Assembly (NCBI RefSeq): GCF_005280295.1
Contig: NZ_CP040020.1
Coordinates: 806,001 to 870,000 of the forward strand
Source of the DNA: Brevibacterium sp. CS2
GTDB taxonomy: Bacteria; Actinomycetota; Actinomycetes; Actinomycetales; Brevibacteriaceae
Length of the DNA stretch: 64,000 nt
Direction of reading: 5' to 3'
The position numbers were made by a program, and so were the translations under genes. The notes beneath the pieces were generated by a model. That model searched no databases. It was not told the DNA's origin and worked only from the letters and a program-made list of their open reading frames with translations. Of this stretch, positions 54,754 to 64,000 are shown in pieces; the stretch's first letter is position 1; each line of letters starts with the position of its first letter.

Positions 54754-56303
54754 GCGACACCGCCGCGCCGCGTGCCGGCGCCAAGCAGTGGTGGGGGCTT
54801 GCCGTTCTGGTGATCCCCTCGACGCTGCTGTTCATGATGCTCACGATCCTGTTTCTCGCCGCCCCGAATCTGGCCGCGGACCTGAATCCGTCGAGCACGC
54901 AGCTGCTGTGGATTCTCGACATCTACGGCTTCGTGATGGCCGGGTTCCTCGTCGCGATGGGCGTGCTCGGCGATCGGATCGGCAAGCGCCTGCTCATGGT
55001 GATCGGCGCGATCCTGTTCGCCGCTGTCTCGATCGCCGCGGCGCTGACGACGATCCCGGAACTGATGATCGTCTGGCGGGCCGTCCTCGGGCTGGCTGCG
55101 GCGATGATGGTGCCGGCGACGATCGGGCTGATCTTCGTGCTTTTCGCCGATGCGAAGCAGCGCGGTGTCGCGATCGGCGTGTGGGCCGGCGGCATCTCCG
55201 CTGGTGTGGCGCTGGGCCCGCTGCTGTCCGGCTTGCTGCTGGAGGCCTTCGGCTGGCAGGCGACGTTCCTGGTCGCGGTGCCGATCATGGCGCTCGTCGC
55301 GATCGCCGCCCCCATCCTCGTGCCCGAGCATCGTGACCCGTCGGCGCGGATCGACCTGTTCAGCGCACTGCTGCTGGTCGCGGGTCTGCTGGCGATCATC
55401 TACGGCATCAAGCGCTTCGCCGCCCAGGAGCCGGCCGGCCCCTCGATCGGGCTGCTGGTCGCGGGCGCGCTGATCGGCCTGTGGTTCGTGATCCGGCAGC
55501 TGCGCGCCAAGCAGCCGCTGCTGGATGTTCGACTGTTCGCCAACCGCACCGTGTCCGGGGCACTGGCAGTGTTCCTGCTCTCGGCCGCAGCGCTCGGCGG
55601 GGTGTACTCGCTGTTCACCCAGTACCTCCAGCAGGTCCAGGAGCTCTCGCCGTTGCAGGCGGGCCTGTCGATCCTGCCGGCCGCGGCGGTGCTAATCGTC
55701 GTCTCGACGCTCTCCCCGGTGCTCGCGCGCAGGTTCCGGCCCGGCAACGTGATCGCGGTCGGCCTGCTCACCCAGGTCGTCGGCTACATCCTGTTCACCC
55801 AGCTCGACGCCGGCACGGGTCTGGCGCTGGTGATCGCGAGCTTCGTCATCACCTACCCCGGCGTGGCCCCCTCGATGGCGCTGACCACCGACCTCGTCGT
55901 CGGCTCCGTGCCGCCGGAGAAGACCGGCGGGGCCTCCGGCCTCGCCACCACCGCTAACGACCTGGGCATCTCGCTCGGTGTCGCGGTGATCGGCAGCGTC
56001 GGGATCGCCGCCTACCGCAGCCAGATCGGCGATCTGCTGCCCGGCGGCCTGCCCGCCGATGCCGCCGCGGCGGCATCGGACAGCGTCGACGGCGCCATGG
56101 CCGCAGCGGCCCAGCTGCACGGTGCGCTCGGAGAGCAGGTGGTGGCCGCCGCGCAGACCGCGTTCACCGGCGGGCTCAACACTGCGGCCATCGTCTCGGC
56201 GGTCATCGCCGGTCTCGCGGCGATCATCGCCGCCACGAGGCTGCGCCACGTCCGCCCGACTGGTGAAGCACAGCAGGCCGCCGAGGAGCAGGCCGCACCT
56301 TGA
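54750..56303 (+). CDS. MFS exporter of the DHA2 (14-helix) family
   Basis: The 517-residue protein has 14 membrane helices. Markers of DHA2 drug exporters are present: ILDIYGFVMAGFLVAMGVLGDRIGKRLLMVIG (motif A), GGISAGVALGPLLSGLLLEAFGWQATFLVAVP (motif C), and TDLVVGSVPPEKTGGASGLATTANDLGISLG near the end. It probably exports cationic drugs or quaternary compounds, as QacA/SmvA do. It lies across from a TetR gene and is coupled to an 11-residue leader peptide. It sits inside the copper island but has no CsoR-type site upstream. Confidence 0.92.
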   Translation: MSDTAAPRAGAKQWWGLAVLVIPSTLLFMMLTILFLAAPNLAADLNPSSTQLLWILDIYGFVMAGFLVAMGVLGDRIGKRLLMVIGAILFAAVSIAAALTTIPELMIVWRAVLGLAAAMMVPATIGLIFVLFADAKQRGVAIGVWAGGISAGVALGPLLSGLLLEAFGWQATFLVAVPIMALVAIAAPILVPEHRDPSARIDLFSALLLVAGLLAIIYGIKRFAAQEPAGPSIGLLVAGALIGLWFVIRQLRAKQPLLDVRLFANRTVSGALAVFLLSAAALGGVYSLFTQYLQQVQELSPLQAGLSILPAAAVLIVVSTLSPVLARRFRPGNVIAVGLLTQVVGYILFTQLDAGTGLALVIASFVITYPGVAPSMALTTDLVVGSVPPEKTGGASGLATTANDLGISLGVAVIGSVGIAAYRSQIGDLLPGGLPADAAAAASDSVDGAMAAAAQLHGALGEQVVAAAQTAFTGGLNTAAIVSAVIAGLAAIIAATRLRHVRPTGEAQQAAEEQAAP

Positions 56304-56306
56304 CTT

Positions 56307-56323
56307 ATACCCCTGGGGGGTAT
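56307..56323. promoter_or_regulatory. CsoR-type copper operator for the copZ operon
   Basis: ATACCCCTGGGGGGTAT closely matches the site at 51337 and the known CsoR target pattern. It is 41 bases before copZ and just after the end of the DHA2 MFS gene. Confidence 0.85.
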
Positions 56324-56363
56324 TAGCCTGAATGCAAGTCGTACACGAGTGAAGGAGTTAGAG

Positions 56364-56576
56364 ATGGCAACCACGACCGAGTACCAGGTGACCGGGATGA
56401 GCTGCGGGCACTGCGAGAGCGCGATCCGCGCCGAGGTGTCCGAGATCGCCGGGGTGACCGGCATCGAGGTCAGCGCTCAGACCGGGCGGCTGGCCGTGAC
56501 CAGCGAGCAGCCGGTCGATGACGCCGCGGTGATCGCGGCGGTCGACGAGGCCGGCTACACCGCCGTCAGGAGCTGA
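56364..56576 (+). CDS. copZ: Copper chaperone (CopZ, single HMA domain)
   Basis: The 70-residue protein is one ferredoxin-like heavy-metal domain with the Cu+ motif GMSCGHC (residues 11-17) and a C-terminal AAVDEAGYTAV. It should pass Cu+ to CopA. ATG 56364 follows GAAGGAG. It is the first gene of an operon running through copA and copB to csoR. Confidence 0.95.
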   Translation: MATTTEYQVTGMSCGHCESAIRAEVSEIAGVTGIEVSAQTGRLAVTSEQPVDDAAVIAAVDEAGYTAVRS

Positions 56577-56577
56577 C

Positions 56578-57538
56578 ATGAAAGCACCTGCACGGCTGGG
56601 CCTGTACGGGCTGGTGCTGGTGGCCGTGTTCGCCGTGGCCGCGTTCACGGCGAACGCGGTCGTCCCGGAGAGCACGGTGCAGGCCTGGGCAGAAGACACC
56701 GAGAGCACCACCCACCAAGGACACGAAGAAGGAGGAGAAGACATGGACAGCACCGGGCACGAGGGCCACGACGCCGGGGCCGGGTCGCTCGGCCTGGGCA
56801 TCGCGCAGGACGGCTACCAGCTCACCGCCGTCACCGCCCCGGACGCCCTCGGCACAGACGGTGAGCTGTCGCTGACGGTCACCGGCCCGGACGGCAAGCC
56901 GGTCACCGACTACGAGCTGGAGCACGAGAAAGAGCTGCACCTGATCGTCGTCCGCGCCGACGGCACGCATTTCCGTCACGTCCACCCCGAACGAGGCGCC
57001 GATGGCGCCTGGTCGATCCCGTGGCAGTGGGAGGCGGCCGGCACCTACCGGGTGTTCGCCGACTTCGTACCCGCCGAGCACGGCGAGGGCATCACCCTGT
57101 CAACTGCGGTGCAGGTGCCCGGCGACTACGACCCCGCCGCGGCCGAACCAGTCACCGAGACCACGGTCGAGGGGTTCGACGTCACGGTCGAGGGCGATCT
57201 GGTCGCCGGTTCCGCATCGGAGCTGACCATGACCGTCACCCGTGACGGAGAGCCGGTCACCGCGCTGGAGCCGTACCTGGGGGCGTTCGGGCACCTGGTC
57301 GCGCTGCGCGACGGCGACCTGGCCTACCTGCACGTCCATCCCCACGGGGATGCACCGAAGGCCGGTGAGACGTCCGGGCCTCAGATCGTTTTCGAGGCCA
57401 CCGCCCCCACGCCCGGCCGGTACCTGCTCTACCTCGACTTCCAGGTCGACGGTCAGGTGCACACCGCGCCGCTGGTGATCGATACCACCGGTGGGGCCGA
57501 GGGCGAGCACGGCGGCGGGCATGAGGAAGGAGGAGACC

Positions 57539-57555
<17 letters not shown>
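56578..57555 (+). CDS. Secreted His-rich protein, probably copper-binding
   Basis: The 325-residue protein has a signal or anchor helix (residues 8-28), a His/Glu-rich head ([20 protein letters not shown]), then two beta-rich domains. The first carries [22 protein letters not shown] and the second [21 protein letters not shown], each with a His cluster. The tail is again His/Glu-rich ([17 protein letters not shown]). It likely binds copper outside the membrane. Its start is two bases after copZ, and copA overlaps its end by 17 bases. Confidence 0.8.
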
Positions 57556-59869
<2,314 letters not shown>

Positions 59870-59910
59870 ACCATCAATTGTCATCACCCAACCACGAAAG
59901 GACCTATCCG

Positions 59911-60186
59911 ATGACTGCACACGAGAACCTCAACCTCACCGACACCTCCGCCACCTCGGGAGGGGGCTGCTGCGGCGGGCACGCACCGAGCGCTGAGGCG
60001 GTCGCCAAGACCCCGGAGGCGGAGATGGCCGAGTGCCCGGTCATGGCCGGCACCCCGGTCGTGAAGGCCGACGCCGAGGCCGCCGGTCTCTACCGCGACC
60101 ACAACGGCCAGCGGTACTGGTTCTGCTGCGCCGCCTGCGGCCCGCTGTTCGACGCCGACCCCGACCGGTACGCCAACGCCGCCTGA
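59911..60186 (+). CDS. YHS-domain small protein with Cys clusters
   Basis: The 91-residue protein has a Gly-rich CCGGH cluster near the N-terminus and a YHS-like C-terminal domain: AECPVMAGTPV, then YRDHNGQRYWFCCAACGPLFDADPDRY. YHS domains occur with copper and mercury pumps and are thought to bind metal. It stands alone between copA and a hairpin. Function is inferred from the domain and context. Confidence 0.85.
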   Translation: MTAHENLNLTDTSATSGGGCCGGHAPSAEAVAKTPEAEMAECPVMAGTPVVKADAEAAGLYRDHNGQRYWFCCAACGPLFDADPDRYANAA

Positions 60187-60206
60187 GAGACCACCAGAAC
60201 AACCCG

Positions 60207-60245
60207 GGTTCCGTGCCTCCCGCACCCGGTGGAAGGCACGGAACC
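60207..60245 (+). terminator. Intercistronic hairpin
   Basis: GGTTCCGTGCCT and AGGCACGGAACC form a 12-base perfect stem with a 15-base loop, just after the YHS gene. No T-run follows. It may end part of the transcripts or protect the upstream message, so that the later genes are made at a lower level. Confidence 0.6.
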
Positions 60246-60275
60246 ACCCGCATCCCATGAGCAAGGAGTTCTCCG

Positions 60276-60848
60276 TTGAACACGCGCATGACCACCCTCA
60301 TCGCCGCAGGCATTCTCGGCAGCAGCCTCGCCCTGGCCGGCTGCTCCGCCGCAGACGAACCCGCGGAGCCCTCGGCGTCACAGAGCGAGGACGCACACGG
60401 CGGCCACGACGGTATGGATCATCCCGCCGACGGCGGCCCGGTGCCCGAGGGCATGACCGAAGCGGTCGACCCCGAGTACCCCGTGGGCACCGAGGTCACT
60501 CTGACCGCCGACCACATGGAGGGCATGGACGGCGCCACCGCCACTATCGTCGGCGCCTACGACACCTACACCTACGCGATCGACTACACCCCGGTCGGCG
60601 GCGGTGAACCGGTGACCGACCACAAGTGGGTCGTCCAGGAAGAACTCCAGAACCCCGGCGATGAGCGCCTGGCCGATGGCACCGAGGTCACCGTCACCGC
60701 CGATCACATGGACGGCATGGACGGCGCGACGGCGACGATCGCGTCCTCGACCGACGAAACCGTCTACGTCGTCGACTACGAAGCAGACGGCATGGAGATG
60801 ACGAACCACAAATGGGTCGTGGAAAACGAGATACAGCCCGCCTCCTGA
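60276..60848 (+). CDS. YdhK-like lipoprotein (two DUF1541 repeats)
   Basis: The 190-residue protein has a lipoprotein signal (ALAGCSAAD), a His/Met stretch (HGGHDGMDHPADGG), and two tandem DUF1541 repeats, each starting with GTEVTLTADHMEGMDGATATI or its copy and ending in HKWVVQEE or HKWVVENE. These extracytoplasmic proteins occur with copper genes. A TTG at 60276 has AAGGAG eight bases ahead; an ATG follows four codons later. Confidence 0.85.
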   Translation: MNTRMTTLIAAGILGSSLALAGCSAADEPAEPSASQSEDAHGGHDGMDHPADGGPVPEGMTEAVDPEYPVGTEVTLTADHMEGMDGATATIVGAYDTYTYAIDYTPVGGGEPVTDHKWVVQEELQNPGDERLADGTEVTVTADHMDGMDGATATIASSTDETVYVVDYEADGMEMTNHKWVVENEIQPAS

Positions 60849-60896
60849 CCCCGCAGGAGCATCCGGGCTGGAGCGAAGAAAAGGGACGGACAGAAC

Positions 60897-63122
60897 ATGA
60901 GCGAGAAGCACGCCCACCACGGCACCGAGGTCGATGAGCACACCGGCCACCACAGCCACGCACAGCACCACGAGCACACCGGCCACCACAGCCACGCACA
61001 GCACCACGAGCACAACGCTCACCAGGGGCACGGCACCCATACCGAGCATGGCGGCCACGAGACTCATACTGGTCACGACCATGCCGGGCATACGGACCAC
61101 GGCGGGCACGGAGGCCACTCTGGGCACGAGGGGCACGGTGATCACGTCGGCCAGTTCCGCCGGCTCTTCTGGATCATGCTGGTTCTCGCGGTCCCGGTCG
61201 TTGGGTTCAACGACATGTTCGCCCACCTCCTCGGCTACCACCTGCCCGACGCGGAGTGGGTTTGGTGGGTCTCGCCGATCCTCGGCACCGCCATCTACTT
61301 CTGGGGCGGCTGGCCCTTCCTCACCGGCGGACTGAGCGAGATCCGCTCCCGCAAGCCCGGCATGATGCTCCTGATCGCCCTGGCGATCACGGTCGCGTTC
61401 CTCGCTTCCTGGGGCGCGAGCCTGCACATCCTGCACCATGAGCTGAACTTCTGGTGGGAACTGGCGCTGCTGGTGGTCATCATGCTGCTGGGTCACTGGA
61501 TCGAGATGCGCTCGCTGGCTCAGACCACCTCCGCCCTGGATTCCCTCGCAGCACTCCTGCCCGACGAGGCGGAGCGGGTCGATGGCGACGAGGTTGTGAA
61601 GGTCGCACCGGCGGAACTGCGGGTCGGCGATGTAGTCATCGTGCGACCCGGAGCGTCCGTACCGGCCGACGGCAAGATCGTCGACGGCAGCGCCAGCATG
61701 GACGAGTCGATGGTCACCGGCGAGTCCAAGACGGTGCGCCGCGAGGCCGGCGAGAACGTCGTCGCCGGCACCGTGGCGACCGACTCCGGTCTGCGCGTCG
61801 AGGTCACCGCCACTGGTGATGACACTGCCCTGGCCGGAATCCAGAAGCTCGTCACCGACGCCCAGGCCTCCTCCTCCCGCGCCCAGCGCATCGCCGACAC
61901 CGCGGCGGCCTGGCTGTTCTGGTTCGCCCTGGGAGCCGCAGTGATCACCGCGCTCGCATGGACGCTGCTGGGAATGCCCGACGCCGCGGTGGTGCGCACC
62001 ATCACCGTACTGGTCATCGCCTGCCCACACGCCCTGGGCCTCGCGATCCCGCTGGTCGTCTCGATCGCGACCGAGCGCGCCGCCCGAGGCGGGGTACTCA
62101 TCAAGGACCGGCTCGCACTCGAGTCCATGCGCACCGTCGACGCCGTGCTGTTCGATAAAACCGGCACCCTCACCAAGGGAGAACCCACCGTCACCGCGAT
62201 CGATCCCATCGAAGGACGTGACGAAGACGACGTGCTCGCCCTGGCTGCGGCGGCCGAAGCCGACAGCGAACACCCGCTGGCCCGCGCCATCACCGGAGCC
62301 GCCAGATCCAAAAAAATCCAGGTGCCGAAAGCCTCGGACTTCTCCTCGTCCCCGGCCGTGGGAGTCAAGGCCACCGTCGATGGCGCCGTCATTGAGGTCG
62401 GGGGCCCCTACCTGCTCGACCAGCAGAACCGAGATGAGCTGCCGGTGGCCGACCAGTGGCGGGAGGAGGGCGCGATCATCCTCCACGTCCTCGCCGACGG
62501 CGACGTGATCGGCGCGCTGCGGCTCGCCGATGAGATCCGTCCCGAGTCCCGCGACGCCGTCGACGCCCTACACTCCGCCGGTGCTCAGGTCGTAATGATC
62601 ACCGGCGACGCGCAGGCCGTCGCCGACACCGTAGCCAAGGATCTCGGCATTGATCGGGTCTTCGCGGGCGTGCGCCCCGAGGACAAGGCCGCGAAAGTCA
62701 AGGAACTCCAAGACGAGGGCCGCAAGGTCGCGATGGTCGGCGACGGCGTGAACGATGCCCCCGCATTGGCCCAGGCCGACGTCGGCATCGCCATCGGCGC
62801 AGGCACCGACGTCGCCATCGGTTCCGCAGGCGTCATCCTCGCCTCCTCCGATCCGCGCTCAGTGCTCTCGGTGTTCGAACTCTCCCGCGCCAGCTACCGA
62901 AAGATGAAGCAAAACCTGTGGTGGGCCGCAGGGTACAACCTGATCTCCGTGCCGCTCGCGGCGGGCATTCTCGCGCCCATCGGGTTCGTGCTGCCGATGA
63001 GCATCGGCGCGATCCTGATGTCGGCTTCGACCGTCGTCGTCGCACTCAACGCGCAGTTGCTCCGGCGCCTGAACCTCGATCCCGCGGCCAGCGCGCGGCG
63101 GCTACTCAACCGCTCCGAGTGA
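60897..63122 (+). CDS. copB: Copper P1B-type ATPase with a His-rich head (CopB-like)
   Basis: The 741-residue pump has a cytoplasmic head of about 85 residues with more than 30 histidines, then membrane helices, TGES, the transmembrane motif CPH (VIACPHALGLAIPL), DKTGTLTKGE, SEHPLARA, and [10 protein letters not shown]. The CPH variant and His-rich head mark CopB-type pumps, which export Cu+ or Cu2+. With copA this gives two exporters of different type in one operon. Confidence 0.94.
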   Translation: MSEKHAHHGTEVDEHTGHHSHAQHHEHTGHHSHAQHHEHNAHQGHGTHTEHGGHETHTGHDHAGHTDHGGHGGHSGHEGHGDHVGQFRRLFWIMLVLAVPVVGFNDMFAHLLGYHLPDAEWVWWVSPILGTAIYFWGGWPFLTGGLSEIRSRKPGMMLLIALAITVAFLASWGASLHILHHELNFWWELALLVVIMLLGHWIEMRSLAQTTSALDSLAALLPDEAERVDGDEVVKVAPAELRVGDVVIVRPGASVPADGKIVDGSASMDESMVTGESKTVRREAGENVVAGTVATDSGLRVEVTATGDDTALAGIQKLVTDAQASSSRAQRIADTAAAWLFWFALGAAVITALAWTLLGMPDAAVVRTITVLVIACPHALGLAIPLVVSIATERAARGGVLIKDRLALESMRTVDAVLFDKTGTLTKGEPTVTAIDPIEGRDEDDVLALAAAAEADSEHPLARAITGAARSKKIQVPKASDFSSSPAVGVKATVDGAVIEVGGPYLLDQQNRDELPVADQWREEGAIILHVLADGDVIGALRLADEIRPESRDAVDALHSAGAQVVMITGDAQAVADTVAKDLGIDRVFAGVRPEDKAAKVKELQDEGRKVAMVGDGVNDAPALAQADVGIAIGAGTDVAIGSAGVILASSDPRSVLSVFELSRASYRKMKQNLWWAAGYNLISVPLAAGILAPIGFVLPMSIGAILMSASTVVVALNAQLLRRLNLDPAASARRLLNRSE
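60936..61007 (+). repeat. 36-base tandem repeat encoding His-rich text
   Basis: Two identical 36-base units (60936-60971 and 60972-61007), each coding for 12 residues with five His, lie in the metal-binding head of CopB. Slippage here could change the number of metal-binding histidines without breaking the frame. Confidence 0.85.
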
Positions 63123-63155
63123 TCCGGACTGTCCCTATCGTCCATCAGGAGACCG

Positions 63156-63491
63156 ATGATGAGCACCCTGTCCCTTCCCTCCGGTCACGCTTCCGAGAGC
63201 GCGGCCGACCGCGGCTACATCAGCGACAAGGCCCGCTACCTCGCTCGCCTCAGGCGCATCGAGGGACAAGCCCGCGGCATCCACCGCATGATCGATGAGG
63301 ACGCCTACTGCATCGACATCCTCACCCAAGTAAGTGCGATCACCTCCGCGCTAGAGAACGTCGCGATCGGTCTCCCCGATGACCATCTCAGGCACTGCGT
63401 CACCGGCGCCATCCGGAACGGTGAGACCGCAGCCGATCACAAGATCGATGAGGCATCCCAAGCCATCGCCCGACTGATCAAGTCCACCTGA
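63156..63491 (+). CDS. csoR: CsoR family copper-sensing repressor
   Basis: The 111-residue helical protein has the CsoR core: YLARLRRIEGQARGIHRMI, then CIDILTQVSAITSALENVAIGL and HLRHCV, giving the Cys-His-Cys copper ligand set. CsoR proteins bind GC-rich TACCCC sites and release them on binding Cu+. Both operators in this window fit. CAGGAGACCG precedes the ATG. It closes the copper operon 33 bases after copB, so it probably regulates its own expression. Confidence 0.95.
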   Translation: MMSTLSLPSGHASESAADRGYISDKARYLARLRRIEGQARGIHRMIDEDAYCIDILTQVSAITSALENVAIGLPDDHLRHCVTGAIRNGETAADHKIDEASQAIARLIKST

Positions 63492-63504
63492 AGGAAGGAA
63501 ACCG

Positions 63505-63639
63505 ATGCGACTCCTCACCCGCATGACCTCAGCCATAGCCCGATCCTTCGAGGCCGAGCTCACCGTGCGCCGATGCTGCCAGGCTGTCCGTTGGGCACTC
63601 ACCATCCGATCCGCCGGCAGTCAGCAAGAGTCGCCGTGA
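63505..63639 (+). CDS. Small Cys-pair protein following csoR
   Basis: ATG 63505, with GAAGGAAGGAA upstream, encodes 44 residues, basic and helical, with an adjacent Cys pair (VRRCCQAVRWAL). It is 13 bases after csoR. I do not recognise it. It could bind a metal or be a translated tail of the operon. Confidence 0.45.
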   Translation: MRLLTRMTSAIARSFEAELTVRRCCQAVRWALTIRSAGSQQESP

Positions 63640-63701
63640 GGCGCCTCTCGAACGATCCGCATCCAGCTGCGGTCGATCCCTGAGTCAGACAGCAGCAATG
63701 A

Positions 63702-64000
63702 GTGACCGCACGACTCTCCCCGCCCTTGTCTGCCCGCACCCGCACCGTTCATCGCCCCATCGGGCCTGCCTCATATGACTGCGTGCAACTCGTCGTCGTG
63801 CGCGATGGCACGGCGATCGTGTTCTCCGAGTTCGGTGAGCAGCCGGTCAGCTTCGGCGACGCGATCCTCCTCGGACCCAACGTGCTCTGCGGGACCGAAC
63901 CGGAGGGGCAGCTGACTGTCACGACGATCTACATCGACACCGATCTCGCTCTGGATCAGTTCTTCTGGCAATACTCCACGATCCTGCACGATCGACTGGA
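63702..64000 (+). CDS. AraC-type regulator, N-terminal part, cut by the window end
   Basis: GTG 63702 opens a frame that runs off the window: LSARTRTVHRPIGPASYDCV, then QLVVVRDGTAIVFSEFG, FGDAILLGPNVLCGTEPEG and TTIYIDTDLALDQFFWQ. This is the cupin-like sensing part of AraC-family regulators found in related mobile elements. The DNA-binding domain would lie beyond the window. Confidence 0.7.
   Translation, partial: MTARLSPPLSARTRTVHRPIGPASYDCVQLVVVRDGTAIVFSEFGEQPVSFGDAILLGPNVLCGTEPEGQLTVTTIYIDTDLALDQFFWQYSTILHDRL

Overview
The window is high-GC Actinomycetota DNA. The order class E sortase / DUF881 / crgA / rhomboid / cyclophilin matches the neighbourhood of the replication origin in Micrococcales-type genomes. 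I would guess a Brevibacterium- or Microbacterium-like host, but the genus cannot be fixed from sequence alone.

Region 1 (1-16.7 kb) is ordinary chromosome. It holds a cell-envelope and division block (sortase fragment, DUF881, crgA, membrane protein, rhomboid, peptidyl-prolyl isomerase, DUF5324-like protein), a lytic transglycosylase with a surface-anchored repeat protein, mgtE, a ChaB/Rho-N protein, an isoaspartyl methyltransferase-like protein, an SDR-TspO fusion, a paired SMR transporter, plsC, and tenA under a TPP riboswitch.

Region 2 (16.7-49.3 kb) is a mosaic of nested mobile elements. The outer element carries an ietAS-type defence pair (AAA ATPase plus subtilase), a small resolvase-like protein, a DprA-like protein, a MobF/TraA relaxase, an OLD-family nuclease and a frame-broken cytosine methyltransferase. 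The relaxase gene is split exactly in its Walker A lysine codon by a 19.1-kb element (25035-44158). That element encodes a large serine integrase next to its left end, and its two ends rejoin to give a perfectly in-frame 1188-residue relaxase. The inner element has its own MobF relaxase, itself broken by an IS256-family insertion. It also carries an oxidoreductase/MFS/SDR/TetR/NTF2/LysR cargo block with an IS5-family insertion in the oxidoreductase, a double-MerR regulator, and a 1189-residue SIR2-domain protein that looks like a defence-associated sirtuin. A second att-like half-site at about 40.15-40.18 kb separates the SIR2 gene from the rest.

Region 3 (49.3-63.6 kb) is a copper-resistance island. 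It contains CueP, DUF305 and DUF6153 proteins, an MFS transporter, an FAD oxidoreductase/TetR/DHA2-MFS unit, then copZ, a His-rich secreted protein, copA, a YHS protein, a YdhK-like lipoprotein, a His-rich copB and csoR. Two near-identical CsoR-type operators (51337 and 56307) tie the two copper blocks to the csoR gene at the end. The window closes in the 5' part of an AraC-type regulator.

At four places (sortase, rhomboid, methyltransferase, IS5 transposase) the reading frame shifts at or beside a homopolymer run, and at all four removing one base would restore it. This suggests either base-call errors or real frameshifts and should be kept in mind when reading those genes.
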